Shown here in pieces: positions 57,053 through 64,000 of a stretch of DNA of 64,000 nucleotides. A program made the translations under genes and the position numbers. The DNA comes from CAVYOE01 sp963770155 (GTDB lineage: Bacteria > Actinomycetota > Thermoleophilia > Solirubrobacterales > 70-9). The number at the start of each line of letters is the position of its first letter. Within the stretch, counting starts at the first letter, position 1. The stretch is from assembly GCA_963770155.1 (NCBI GenBank), contig CAVYOE010000001.1, forward strand, positions 1,736,001 through 1,800,000, written 5' to 3'. The notes under the pieces were generated by a model. The model worked only from the letters and a program-made list of their open reading frames with translations, was not told where the DNA came from and searched no databases.

Positions 57053-57063
57053 GCTATGGCCCC
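56991..57063 (-). tRNA. tRNA-Ala (anticodon UGC)
   Basis: 73 nt: acceptor GGGGCCA/TGGCTCC with the Ala identity pair G3-U70, D stem GCTC/GAGC, anticodon loop TTTGCAA, T arm GTGGG-TTCGAGT-CCCAC, discriminator A. No CCA encoded. Its 3' half overlaps the end of the endonuclease frame on the other strand. Confidence 0.97.
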
Positions 57064-57152
57064 AATGGGACACCCCATTCTAGGTGTCGCCTGCGCGCCC
57101 AGCCACCGTGTGAGAGGATGCGCAAAATGCGGCTTTTGAGGTAGGAGGCGAG

Positions 57153-58505
57153 ATGGCGACGAAGACCAGGCAGTCCACGGGCGAGCTTGCCGACACCGAC
57201 CGGTCTCCGGAGACTGTCGAGAAGGAGCAGACAGAGGCCGAGGAGAAGCCGAAGCCGGGTCAGCGCGCCGAGGTCTCGAACCTCGAAATCGTCCGCCACT
57301 ACTTCGACGCCGCCGTCGAGCACCTGGAGCTGCCCGACGACCTCCACGCCGTCTTCTGGAGCTCCTACCGCGAGGTCACCGTCCAGGTCCCGGTGAAGCT
57401 CTCCGACGGCAAGGTCCATGTCTTCTCCGGCTACCGGATCCAGCACAACGGCGCGCGCGGTCCCTACAAGGGCGGTGTCCGCTTCCACCCCGAGGTCGAC
57501 ATCGACGAGGTCCGCGCCCTCGCCTCCCTGATGACCTGGAAGACCGCGGTCGCCGGCGTCCCTTACGGCGGAGCCAAGGGCGGCGTCAACTGCCCCGCAA
57601 ATGACCTCGAGAGCTCCGAGCTCCAGGCAATCACCCGCTCTTTCCTCTCCAAGATCGAGAAGGTGCTCGGCCCCACCCGCGACATCCCGGCCCCCGACGT
57701 CAATACCAACGCCCAGACGATGGCCTGGATGATGGATGAGTACGGCAAGCTCCACGGCCACACGCCGGCAATCTGCACCGGAAAGCCGCTCGAGCTCGAG
57801 GGGTCCGAAGGCCGAGAGGCGGCAACCGGCCGTGGCTGCGTCTTCATGTACCGCGAGGCGGCCCCGCAGATCGGCCTCAGCCCGGCCGAAACCACCTTCG
57901 TGATTCAGGGCTTCGGCAACGTCGGCTCCTGGGCCGCCAAGATCATGCAGCAGCTCGGCTGCAAGATGGTCGGGGTCTCCGACGTCAACGGTGCAATCCG
58001 CAGCGATGAAGGAATCGACGCCGAGGAGCTGGCCAAGTTCCTCGCCGACGGAGGACTGATCACAGATTTCGAAGGCGCCGAGGAGATCCCCGCCGACGAC
58101 CTACTGGGGATCGAGTGCGACGTGCTGATCCCGGCCGCACTCGGCGGCATGATCCACGAGGGCAACGCCGACCAGATCAACTGCAAGATGCTGATCGAGG
58201 GCGCCAACAGCCCAACCACCCCGGCCGCCGACGAGATCCTCCATGACAAGGGCTGCTACGTGATCCCGGATGTGATGGCGAACGCGGGCGGCGTCGTCTG
58301 CTCCTACTTCGAGTGGGTCCAGAACCTCCAGCACTTCCGCTGGACCGAGCGCGAGGTGAACGAGAAGCTCGGCACGATCATGCGCCGCGCCTTCCGCGAC
58401 GTTTCAGGCCGAGCCAAGGAAGAGAAGCTCTCCCTGCGCCATGCCGCCTACCTGGTCGGGATCGAACGGGTGGTCGAGGCCGCCCGCACGCGAGGCTACG
58501 TCTAA
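57153..58505 (+). CDS. gdhA: Glutamate dehydrogenase
   Basis: 450 residues. An acidic, disordered N-terminal ~45 residues, then the catalytic region (VFSGYRIQHNGARGPYKGGVRFHP, with the catalytic Lys in MTWKTAVAGVPYGGAKGG), PAPDVNTNAQTMAWMMDEY, and the NAD(P)-binding FVIQGFGNVGSWAA. NAD-type hexameric GDH (GluDH I family) by length and the GFGNVG motif. AGGAGG stands just before ATG 57153. Interconverts glutamate and 2-oxoglutarate. Diverges from the tRNA-Ala. Confidence 0.95.
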   Translation: MATKTRQSTGELADTDRSPETVEKEQTEAEEKPKPGQRAEVSNLEIVRHYFDAAVEHLELPDDLHAVFWSSYREVTVQVPVKLSDGKVHVFSGYRIQHNGARGPYKGGVRFHPEVDIDEVRALASLMTWKTAVAGVPYGGAKGGVNCPANDLESSELQAITRSFLSKIEKVLGPTRDIPAPDVNTNAQTMAWMMDEYGKLHGHTPAICTGKPLELEGSEGREAATGRGCVFMYREAAPQIGLSPAETTFVIQGFGNVGSWAAKIMQQLGCKMVGVSDVNGAIRSDEGIDAEELAKFLADGGLITDFEGAEEIPADDLLGIECDVLIPAALGGMIHEGNADQINCKMLIEGANSPTTPAADEILHDKGCYVIPDVMANAGGVVCSYFEWVQNLQHFRWTEREVNEKLGTIMRRAFRDVSGRAKEEKLSLRHAAYLVGIERVVEAARTRGYV

Positions 58506-58511
58506 CGCTTT

Positions 58512-58536
58512 TGCGACGCGGGTCTTCCGCGTCGCA
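58512..58536. terminator. Hairpin between convergent gdhA and Pro-rich gene
   Basis: TGCGACGCGG, five bases, CCGCGTCGCA: perfect 10-base arms in the 39-base gap. No U tract on either side, so either a U-less terminator for both genes or a binding site. Confidence 0.6.
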
Positions 58537-58544
58537 TGGTCACG

Positions 58545-59897
58545 CTATTCCTCGTCGCCGTCGAAGTCGAAGTCCTGGGGCGGCTTCTGCTCGAACCACA
58601 GGTCCTCGTCTTCGGGTGAGTCCTCGAGGAACTCGGGGGTCTCCTCGAGCAGGTCCTCGCCTTCAGCAGGCGGCGCAGCGCCTTCCTCGGGGAGCGGTTC
58701 CGGCGGCGCCTCGCCCGGGGCTGGTGGTGGGGGCGGCGGATCGGCTATCTGGTCCGGGAAGCTCGCCTGCTCCTCGTCGACGATCGGCGCCTCTTCGGTG
58801 TCCGCGGTGACCGCCCCGGGCTCGTCGTAACCCTGGTCCTCACCCTCGTCGATGAACTGGTCCTCGGGCGGGGCCTGCTCGGCCTCCTCGGCCGGACCGA
58901 GGTCGGCAAAGGCGTCCTCGGGCTCCGGGGGCGGCCCGGGCTCGGCCGGCGGGGGCTCGACCGGGGGCAGGGGCTGGTCGGCGGCGGGGGCGGGTGGCGC
59001 CCCGGGGTCCGACTCGAAGTCGTAGAGCGCCGGCGGCCCACCTTGCTCCGGCGCCTCGGCGGCCGGCTCCGCAGGCGGCAACGGCTCTTCGGCGGCAAGC
59101 TCGTCCGAAGGCGGCTCGGGGGGCGGGTGCTCCTCGGTCTCGGCGTGGAGCAGGTCGCTCTCCGCCACCGGGGGCGCACCTTCGACCTCGGGAGGCGGCG
59201 GCGGCGGGATCGGTGAGTCCGTCTCCGGCCGCGCCGGGCCGGCGTCGGGCGGAGGCGGAGGTGGCATCGGGTCGGCGCCGGTCGGCGGTCTCGGCATCGA
59301 CTCCTCCTCGATCGGCGGGAGGTCGTCGACGGGCGGCTCTTGCAGGGGAGCCTCGTCGGCAAGCGGGGGCTGGTCGGGAAGCGGAGGCTCGGCGGCGGGC
59401 GGCTCCGGAGGCGGTGGCTCGGCAACGGGCGGCTGATCCAGTGGAGCCGACGGTCCGGAGAATGGCGGCTCCTCGGGAAGCGGCTCGGGGACGGACGGCT
59501 GGTCCTGAGGGGGCCCGGGGACGGGCGGCTCGGCCGGCGGCGGTGGCGCGCCGGGAGGCTGCGCCTGTAGTGGCGGCGAGTCGGGCGCCGGTGCTTGCGG
59601 AGGCGCAGCTGCCGGCGGCGGCGGCGCGGCTTCGGGCTGGGATCCCGTGGGATCTGGCGCGCCCTCTGGGGGAGCAACAGTGCCAGCGGGAGCGCCCGGC
59701 TCGGCCGTGGCAGCGTCGCCAGGGGCGGCAGCCTGCTCGCCCCCGCTCAGCATGGCGTCGGCCGCACGGAAGGGATCGTCCGGGCGGCTGGGCGCGCCGA
59801 ACGCCTCGTCCTCCAACTGCTTGACCTCGGCTTCGCCGGCGCCGTGGCGCCGTTTCAGCTCAAGGTGTTCTCGAATTGCGTCGTCGAGTTCGCTCAT
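58545..59897 (-). CDS. Proline-rich acidic disordered protein
   Basis: 450 residues, ATG 59897. About residues 55-430 are Pro/Glu/Ala/Asp-rich repeats (PPPEPP-like, with runs PPPPPP), no Cys, and no membrane span. The ends look structured and conserved: N-terminus SELDDAIREHLELKRRHGAG plus EVKQLEDEAFGAP; C-terminus EDEDLWFEQKPPQDFDFDGD. Base composition is even more GC-rich and strongly skewed because of Pro/Glu codons. No signal peptide is visible, so it may act inside the cell or on the membrane inner face. Function unknown. Confidence 0.8.
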   Translation of the reverse strand: MSELDDAIREHLELKRRHGAGEAEVKQLEDEAFGAPSRPDDPFRAADAMLSGGEQAAAPGDAATAEPGAPAGTVAPPEGAPDPTGSQPEAAPPPPAAAPPQAPAPDSPPLQAQPPGAPPPPAEPPVPGPPQDQPSVPEPLPEEPPFSGPSAPLDQPPVAEPPPPEPPAAEPPLPDQPPLADEAPLQEPPVDDLPPIEEESMPRPPTGADPMPPPPPPDAGPARPETDSPIPPPPPPEVEGAPPVAESDLLHAETEEHPPPEPPSDELAAEEPLPPAEPAAEAPEQGGPPALYDFESDPGAPPAPAADQPLPPVEPPPAEPGPPPEPEDAFADLGPAEEAEQAPPEDQFIDEGEDQGYDEPGAVTADTEEAPIVDEEQASFPDQIADPPPPPPAPGEAPPEPLPEEGAAPPAEGEDLLEETPEFLEDSPEDEDLWFEQKPPQDFDFDGDEE

Positions 59898-59928
59898 TTA
59901 GGCAGGCCTTGCCCGCTTCAGGCATACC

Positions 59929-61227
59929 TTAAGCGCTCGTAGCGCCCGTTTGAGCGCCGTCAGCCCTGGAAGAACGGTTTTTCCCGGCACGTTTTGCCTC
60001 GTATAGAGCCGAATCCGCGGCCGCCAGGAGCGACTCGGCCGTGCCATCCGCATCCTCGAGCCCGGCCACCCCGACGCTGACCGTGACCCCGGTCGAGCCG
60101 CCACCCGAGCGCAGTGGGACGGAGACTCCCTCGACCCGCGCACGGATCCGTTCCGCCAGCTCCATCGCCCCTTTTGGCGCGGTTTCGGGCAAAGCCACGG
60201 CGATTTCCTCGCCGCCGTAGCGCGCCGGCTCGTCCACCTCGCGGGATTCCTCCTGGACCGCCGCCGCTACGGCGCGCAGGACATCGTCTCCCTGCAGGTG
60301 ACCGTAGGTGTCGTTGACCCGCTTGAAGTCGTCGAGATCGAGCATCAGGAGCGAGAGGTCGTGACCGAACCGCTTCGCGCGTTCGGTCTCCTTTGAGAGC
60401 AGTTCCCGGAAACGGCGCTGGTTCGAGAGGCCGGTGAGCTCGTCGGTGACCGCCTGCTGCGAAACGAGCTCATGGAGGCTCTGCATGGTTCGCGCAAGGA
60501 AGAAGGTGAACAGCAGGGCGGCCGCGAGCAGGAACGCCAGGAGCAGCCCCACACCGGCATCGATCGCGGGCAGGGCGCTGGTGTCCTCGGTCGGGCCGAG
60601 AACCACCAGCCGGAGCTGTTCACTGAGTGACACCGACCGGGCACGCAGGTCGTCATCGCCGACCCGCACCTCCTTGGTCTCGCCGCTTGCCGGGACCGAG
60701 TCCTCGGGCAGCTCGACTGTCCCCGCAACCTCTCGCTCCCCCGAGAGGAGCAAAGCCGCACGGTCGGTGAGAGCAGCGACCCGGTTGACGTACTCCTTGG
60801 CCGGAGTGACCGAGACGGTGAGGATGCCGAGCAGGCGGTCGGGATCCTTGAGCTGCACGCTCGCAAATCCGACCCCATCGACGCCGACCGAGGCAACCTG
60901 GTTGCTGTCGACAGCCTGGACCGAGACGGCGGCCACCCCCGGCTCGCGAGCGAGTCGGTTGGCTGCCGACTCGATCGCGGCGGGTCGGCCACTGCGAAGC
61001 GCTGCCGCCAGCTGGCCGTCACGGGCGAGCTGTCGCGCCAGGGGCTCGGCTTCGCGCCGCGCCTCCTCCTCGAGACTGACCGCGGTCTGAACACCGGCAG
61101 CGAGGCGCGCGTCGGCCTTACCGTTGCGAGATTCGGCCGTCACCTGCAGCAGCAGCCCGGCCACCGCCAGCATCGGCACCACCACGATCAGGAGGAAGAA
61201 CAGGATCAGTCGTCGTCCGAAGCTCAC
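59929..61227 (-). CDS. Membrane diguanylate cyclase (GGDEF)
   Basis: 432 residues from GTG 61227. First TM helix (LILFFLLIVVVPMLAVAGLL), a ~230-residue extracytoplasmic sensor with a Cache-like dimension (QTAVSLEEEARREAEPLAR...), second TM (LLLAFLLAAALLFTFFL), then GGDEF with DELTGLSNQRRF, LMLDLDDFKRVNDTYGH and the active-site loop RYGGEEIAVALP (GGEE). No I-site RxxD in the usual place can be claimed. It should make c-di-GMP when intact; no EAL partner lies nearby. TACGCT is 9 bases upstream of GTG. Confidence 0.92.
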   Translation of the reverse strand: MSFGRRLILFFLLIVVVPMLAVAGLLLQVTAESRNGKADARLAAGVQTAVSLEEEARREAEPLARQLARDGQLAAALRSGRPAAIESAANRLAREPGVAAVSVQAVDSNQVASVGVDGVGFASVQLKDPDRLLGILTVSVTPAKEYVNRVAALTDRAALLLSGEREVAGTVELPEDSVPASGETKEVRVGDDDLRARSVSLSEQLRLVVLGPTEDTSALPAIDAGVGLLLAFLLAAALLFTFFLARTMQSLHELVSQQAVTDELTGLSNQRRFRELLSKETERAKRFGHDLSLLMLDLDDFKRVNDTYGHLQGDDVLRAVAAAVQEESREVDEPARYGGEEIAVALPETAPKGAMELAERIRARVEGVSVPLRSGGGSTGVTVSVGVAGLEDADGTAESLLAAADSALYEAKRAGKNRSSRADGAQTGATSA

Positions 61228-61299
61228 GCCCGAGACAGCGTATCCTTGCCTCCGGCACGTGGGCGGGAAGATCTGTCCACGCGCCCCCCCCCAACCCAC

Positions 61300-61372
61300 G
61301 GGGCTATAGCTCAGTTGGGAGAGCGCCTGGATCGCACCCAGGAGGTCGCCGGTTCGAGTCCGGCTAGCTCCA
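61300..61372 (+). tRNA. tRNA-Ala (anticodon CGC)
   Basis: 73 nt: acceptor GGGGCTA/TAGCTCC with G3-U70, anticodon loop ATCGCAC with CGC, T arm GCCGG-TTCGAGT-CCGGC, discriminator A, no CCA encoded. Confidence 0.97.
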
Positions 61373-61400
61373 TAGGCAGAGGCTGTTGACTGGACAGCGA

Positions 61401-62195
61401 ATGACATGCAGCGGGACCGCAGCGCTCGCGACCCTGGTCGCGGCTGTTTTGACGTTGGCGCTTGCGTCCGCAGCCTCGGCGACGAAGATCACCCTCGGCC
61501 CCAGCCTCGACGATCCCGGCATTGCTCAGGTGGGACTGTGCGCACCGCCGTGCACGGTCATCCAGTCGGAGTTGGCGGCGGGAACCGGAATCCTCACCGC
61601 GCCGGTCTCGGGGCAGATAACCGCCTGGTCTTTGCGGGGAGGCGAGGCCGCTGGCGGTCACACTTACGCGATCCGCACGCTTGCGCCCGTGAGCGGCTCC
61701 AGTTACCGGGGGCTGGCGACATCAGCCGCGATCCCGGGGATGCCGAGCACAGTCGTCAACGAGAGCGCTACCTCTATCCCGATCCAGGCAGGCCAGCGGG
61801 TCGCGCTGAAGAAGGTCACCGGGCCGGACGGCGGCTTCCCCGTCTACCAGCCGCCGGCTGCCGGGCCGAGCGACGCGATCCAGGCACTCGGCGACTTCCC
61901 GGATGGGGCCCTGGGCATGGCGGGCGCGGAGATGCCCAACCGCCGGCTTGCGTTCAACGTCGAGGTGACCTTCTGCCGGGTCCCTGACGTATTTCGCCGG
62001 CCGGTCGAGGCCGCGAGGCAGCTGATCCTGAATGCCGACTGCGGCATCCTCGTCCGGAAGCGGAAGCTGAGGCCAAACCGGAAGAACCGCAAGCGAAAGG
62101 GACGGGTCCTGCTGCAGGCAACACCCGCGGGGACGACCGGGCCGCCAGGAACGCCGGTGGACATCACCATCGTCGCGCTGCGCAAACGCCGCTGA
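61401..62195 (+). CDS. Secreted protein, paralogue of the 4839 gene
   Basis: 264 residues from ATG 61401 (signal peptide CSGTAALATLVAAVLTLALA...SA). The core KITLGPSLDDPGIAQVGLC, CTVIQSELAAGTGIL and QAGQRVALKKVTG aligns by eye with the 4839 gene. The C-terminus is basic (RKRKLRPNRKNRKRKGR and a final LRKRR). TTG 61386 is an alternative start. Unknown role; downstream of tRNA-Ala. Confidence 0.75.
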   Translation: MTCSGTAALATLVAAVLTLALASAASATKITLGPSLDDPGIAQVGLCAPPCTVIQSELAAGTGILTAPVSGQITAWSLRGGEAAGGHTYAIRTLAPVSGSSYRGLATSAAIPGMPSTVVNESATSIPIQAGQRVALKKVTGPDGGFPVYQPPAAGPSDAIQALGDFPDGALGMAGAEMPNRRLAFNVEVTFCRVPDVFRRPVEAARQLILNADCGILVRKRKLRPNRKNRKRKGRVLLQATPAGTTGPPGTPVDITIVALRKRR

Positions 62196-62201
62196 GCGGG
62201 G

Positions 62202-64000
62202 TCAGGACCGGCGACTAGGCCGGGGAAAGCGGCGACGACATCGCTTCGAGGCTCGGCGCTTCTTCTTTCGGCGGCAGCGCTTGGTTGGGCGGGCAGCGTT
62301 CGAGAGCGCGGCGGCCACCGGGGCTTCCTGGCTCGACGTACCCGGGCGCCCCGCCAGGGCCGTGGGCAACGGGCTCAGCTGGACGGTGCGGGACGCCGGA
62401 TCGAGCGGAAGGCTGAAGCTGGTGCGATCGCGAATCGCCTGGGACGGACCCCCGGACAGGTCGTTCTCGCGCCTGTAGGTGAGGAATGGGAGGCGCAGCA
62501 CGCCGCTCGAGACCTCTGCCCTCGCCAAGCTCTTGCCTGGCTCGAACCACCAGTCGTCGGTCCCGCTGATCAGCAGGCCGAGCCGGTGCCCGCCGCGCAG
62601 CAGCCAATCCTGGAGGTAGAGGTTGAATTCCGTCTTTGCGGACCCGGCAATCGCGGCCCCACGGCTGATCAACGTGGCGCGACTCTGCTCATCGATGTCG
62701 TAGAGCAGGCCAACCACGTTGACTCCGGCCGGGTCGACGGTCACCTCGAGATTCGGTGTGCCGCTCAGGTGCGCATCGTGGGGGAGGGGCGCCGAGAATG
62801 TCCAGCTTCCGTTGCCGCTCGGCCCTGGGATGCAGGACGGTTCGAGCCGCAGGCAGAAGAGCTCACCCTTGTTGCCTGGACTGTCGCTGTAGGCGCCCGG
62901 CAGCAGTGGCAGCCCGGAAGTGACCGCGTCAGCCGGCGGCCATTCGGGCTCCCCCCGCCAGCCTCCCTGCGAGCCTTCCTGAACGACGACCGGCGGATCG
63001 GCGGGGGGATCGGCGCCCTTGAGGTGGCGGTCGAGGAACCGGAAGACTTCCTCGGTCCAGCCCTCGCGGCCGACAGTTCCGGGGTGGCCCCGTTCCCATT
63101 CGCTCGGAGCCAGATGCTCGTGCTGGCCGAGCCAGAGGCGCTTCGGACCCGCCAGCCGGCCCCAGACCGCATCGAGGCCGTCCGGATGAATGCCCCAGTC
63201 GAGCAGTCCCATCGACCACATCACCGGGACGGTGGTTCCGGCGACCCGGTCCTCGTAGTCGCGCTCCTGCCAGAACGGGATGTCCGGGTCGGGGTTGGTC
63301 CAGTTCACCTTCTCGATCAAGCAACCTGGATTGCTGAACCGGGAGAGATAGGCCGCCGTCGCCGCCTCGAGCGCAAGCGGATCCACGAACGGCCACGTGT
63401 GGTACAGCGCCTGCACCGGCTCGAGCAGCGAGAACGGCATGTAGCGGACGCGGTTGTAGTAGAAGGCGCGGTACTCGGAGGCATGAGCGCCCATCGGGAC
63501 CGCGGCCGCGTGCTCGGGGAGACGCTCGGAGAGCGCCGCGAATTGCAGGAAGCCGTCGTAGCTCAACCCGTAGGTGCCGACCTTGCCGGTCGACCAGGGC
63601 TGACGCGCGGCCCAGCGAATCCCCGCGATCACGTCGGCCCGCTCGCCGGCGCCGACATGATCGGTGCAGCCCTCGCTGGCGCCATAACCGCGAACGGTGA
63701 GCTGGATGACGGTGTAGCCGCGCTCGAAGGCGCGGTCCATGATGTCCTCGTAATAAGAGAGGAGCTCGGGGCGGCCCCGGTCGAGGTCCAAGAAGTTGTC
63801 GCCGAGCCCGAAGTAGCGCCCCGGAATCAGGATCACGGGCGTCTGTCCACCGTCGGCCGGACGGAAGACGTCGGCATGAAGACTGGTGCCGTCAGGCGAC
63901 TCGATCGTCGCCTCGCTCCAGACCGCGCCTTCCGGAACCGGGTCTGCGCCGGCCGCGCCGCCGAAGCCGGCGACCAGGACCGACACGGTCGCCAGCAGCG
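62202..64000 (-). CDS. X-Pro dipeptidyl-peptidase/CocE-type hydrolase, 5' end outside
   Basis: At least 598 codons; the frame, still hydrophobic (LLATVSVLVAGFGGAAGA), runs off the right edge, so the signal peptide starts outside. Alpha/beta-hydrolase motifs: VILIPGRYFG, LTVRGYGASEGC, nucleophile GTYGLSYDGFL, Asp in GLLDWG, His in GQHEHLAP, then the beta-sandwich C domain (PNLEVTVDPAGVNVVGLLYD). Substrates of this family include acyl and peptide bonds; none assigned. The C-terminus ends in a basic tail (KRCRRKKKRRASKRCRRRF), like other secreted proteins here. Confidence 0.88.
   Translation of the reverse strand, partial: LLATVSVLVAGFGGAAGADPVPEGAVWSEATIESPDGTSLHADVFRPADGGQTPVILIPGRYFGLGDNFLDLDRGRPELLSYYEDIMDRAFERGYTVIQLTVRGYGASEGCTDHVGAGERADVIAGIRWAARQPWSTGKVGTYGLSYDGFLQFAALSERLPEHAAAVPMGAHASEYRAFYYNRVRYMPFSLLEPVQALYHTWPFVDPLALEAATAAYLSRFSNPGCLIEKVNWTNPDPDIPFWQERDYEDRVAGTTVPVMWSMGLLDWGIHPDGLDAVWGRLAGPKRLWLGQHEHLAPSEWERGHPGTVGREGWTEEVFRFLDRHLKGADPPADPPVVVQEGSQGGWRGEPEWPPADAVTSGLPLLPGAYSDSPGNKGELFCLRLEPSCIPGPSGNGSWTFSAPLPHDAHLSGTPNLEVTVDPAGVNVVGLLYDIDEQSRATLISRGAAIAGSAKTEFNLYLQDWLLRGGHRLGLLISGTDDWWFEPGKSLARAEVSSGVLRLPFLTYRRENDLSGGPSQAIRDRTSFSLPLDPASRTVQLSPLPTALAGRPGTSSQEAPVAAALSNAARPTKRCRRKKKRRASKRCRRRFPRPSRRS

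Overview
This is a high-GC (roughly two thirds G+C) chromosomal segment from an actinobacterium, most likely class Thermoleophilia (Solirubrobacterales-like). That placement is inferred from PurS/Q/L-type purine synthesis, Ser/Thr kinase and LLM/F420-type enzymes, a CGAAC-N4-GTTCG SOS box, and secreted proteins carrying motifs I associate with this class (VNADVEPD...GFGDETQD, NVMATIAVF, FecR-like C-terminal modules, Lys-rich tails). No phage, plasmid, IS or CRISPR signature was seen.

Layout. 1-6.5 kb: the end of an NlpC/P60 peptidoglycan hydrolase, a Ser/Thr kinase, ClpB with its own operator-promoter, a small secreted protein, a methyltransferase and a GYD protein. 6.6-19.5 kb: de novo purine synthesis (purD, E, B, C, S, Q, L, F, N, H), interrupted by a thioredoxin-fold protein and a cytochrome P450. 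19.6-34.25 kb: four tandem ~1,200-residue secreted paralogues, each with seven SBBP (YSTYxGG) blades and a shared Lys-rich C-terminal cassette. 34.3-38.1 kb: tRNA-Lys and a sulfate-type ABC importer. 38.2-40.1 kb: DUF6766 membrane protein and an SOS-box-controlled radical SAM protein. 40.1-43.2 kb: thiamine genes (thiSG fusion, thiO behind a TPP riboswitch, divergent thiE). 43.7-52.0 kb: pyruvate dehydrogenase (lpd, pdhA, pdhB, pdhC) with lipB and lipA, a coherent locus for the complex and its lipoyl cofactor. 52.0-64 kb: rhomboid protease, D,D-carboxypeptidase, GST-like, LLM oxidoreductase, a homing-type nuclease abutting tRNA-Ala, glutamate dehydrogenase, a huge Pro-rich acidic protein, a diguanylate cyclase, tRNA-Ala(CGC), and a CocE-type hydrolase running off the end.

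Two cross-cutting observations matter. First, many genes have a TANNNT hexamer only 6-9 bases before the start codon with no Shine-Dalgarno sequence, i.e. probable leaderless transcripts. Second, single-base frame breaks are strongly clustered in purF-purN-purH (13 sites) and in the sulfate transporter (about 7 sites), while most other genes are intact; removing the extra bases restores full-length conserved proteins, which points to local sequence or assembly error rather than true gene decay.
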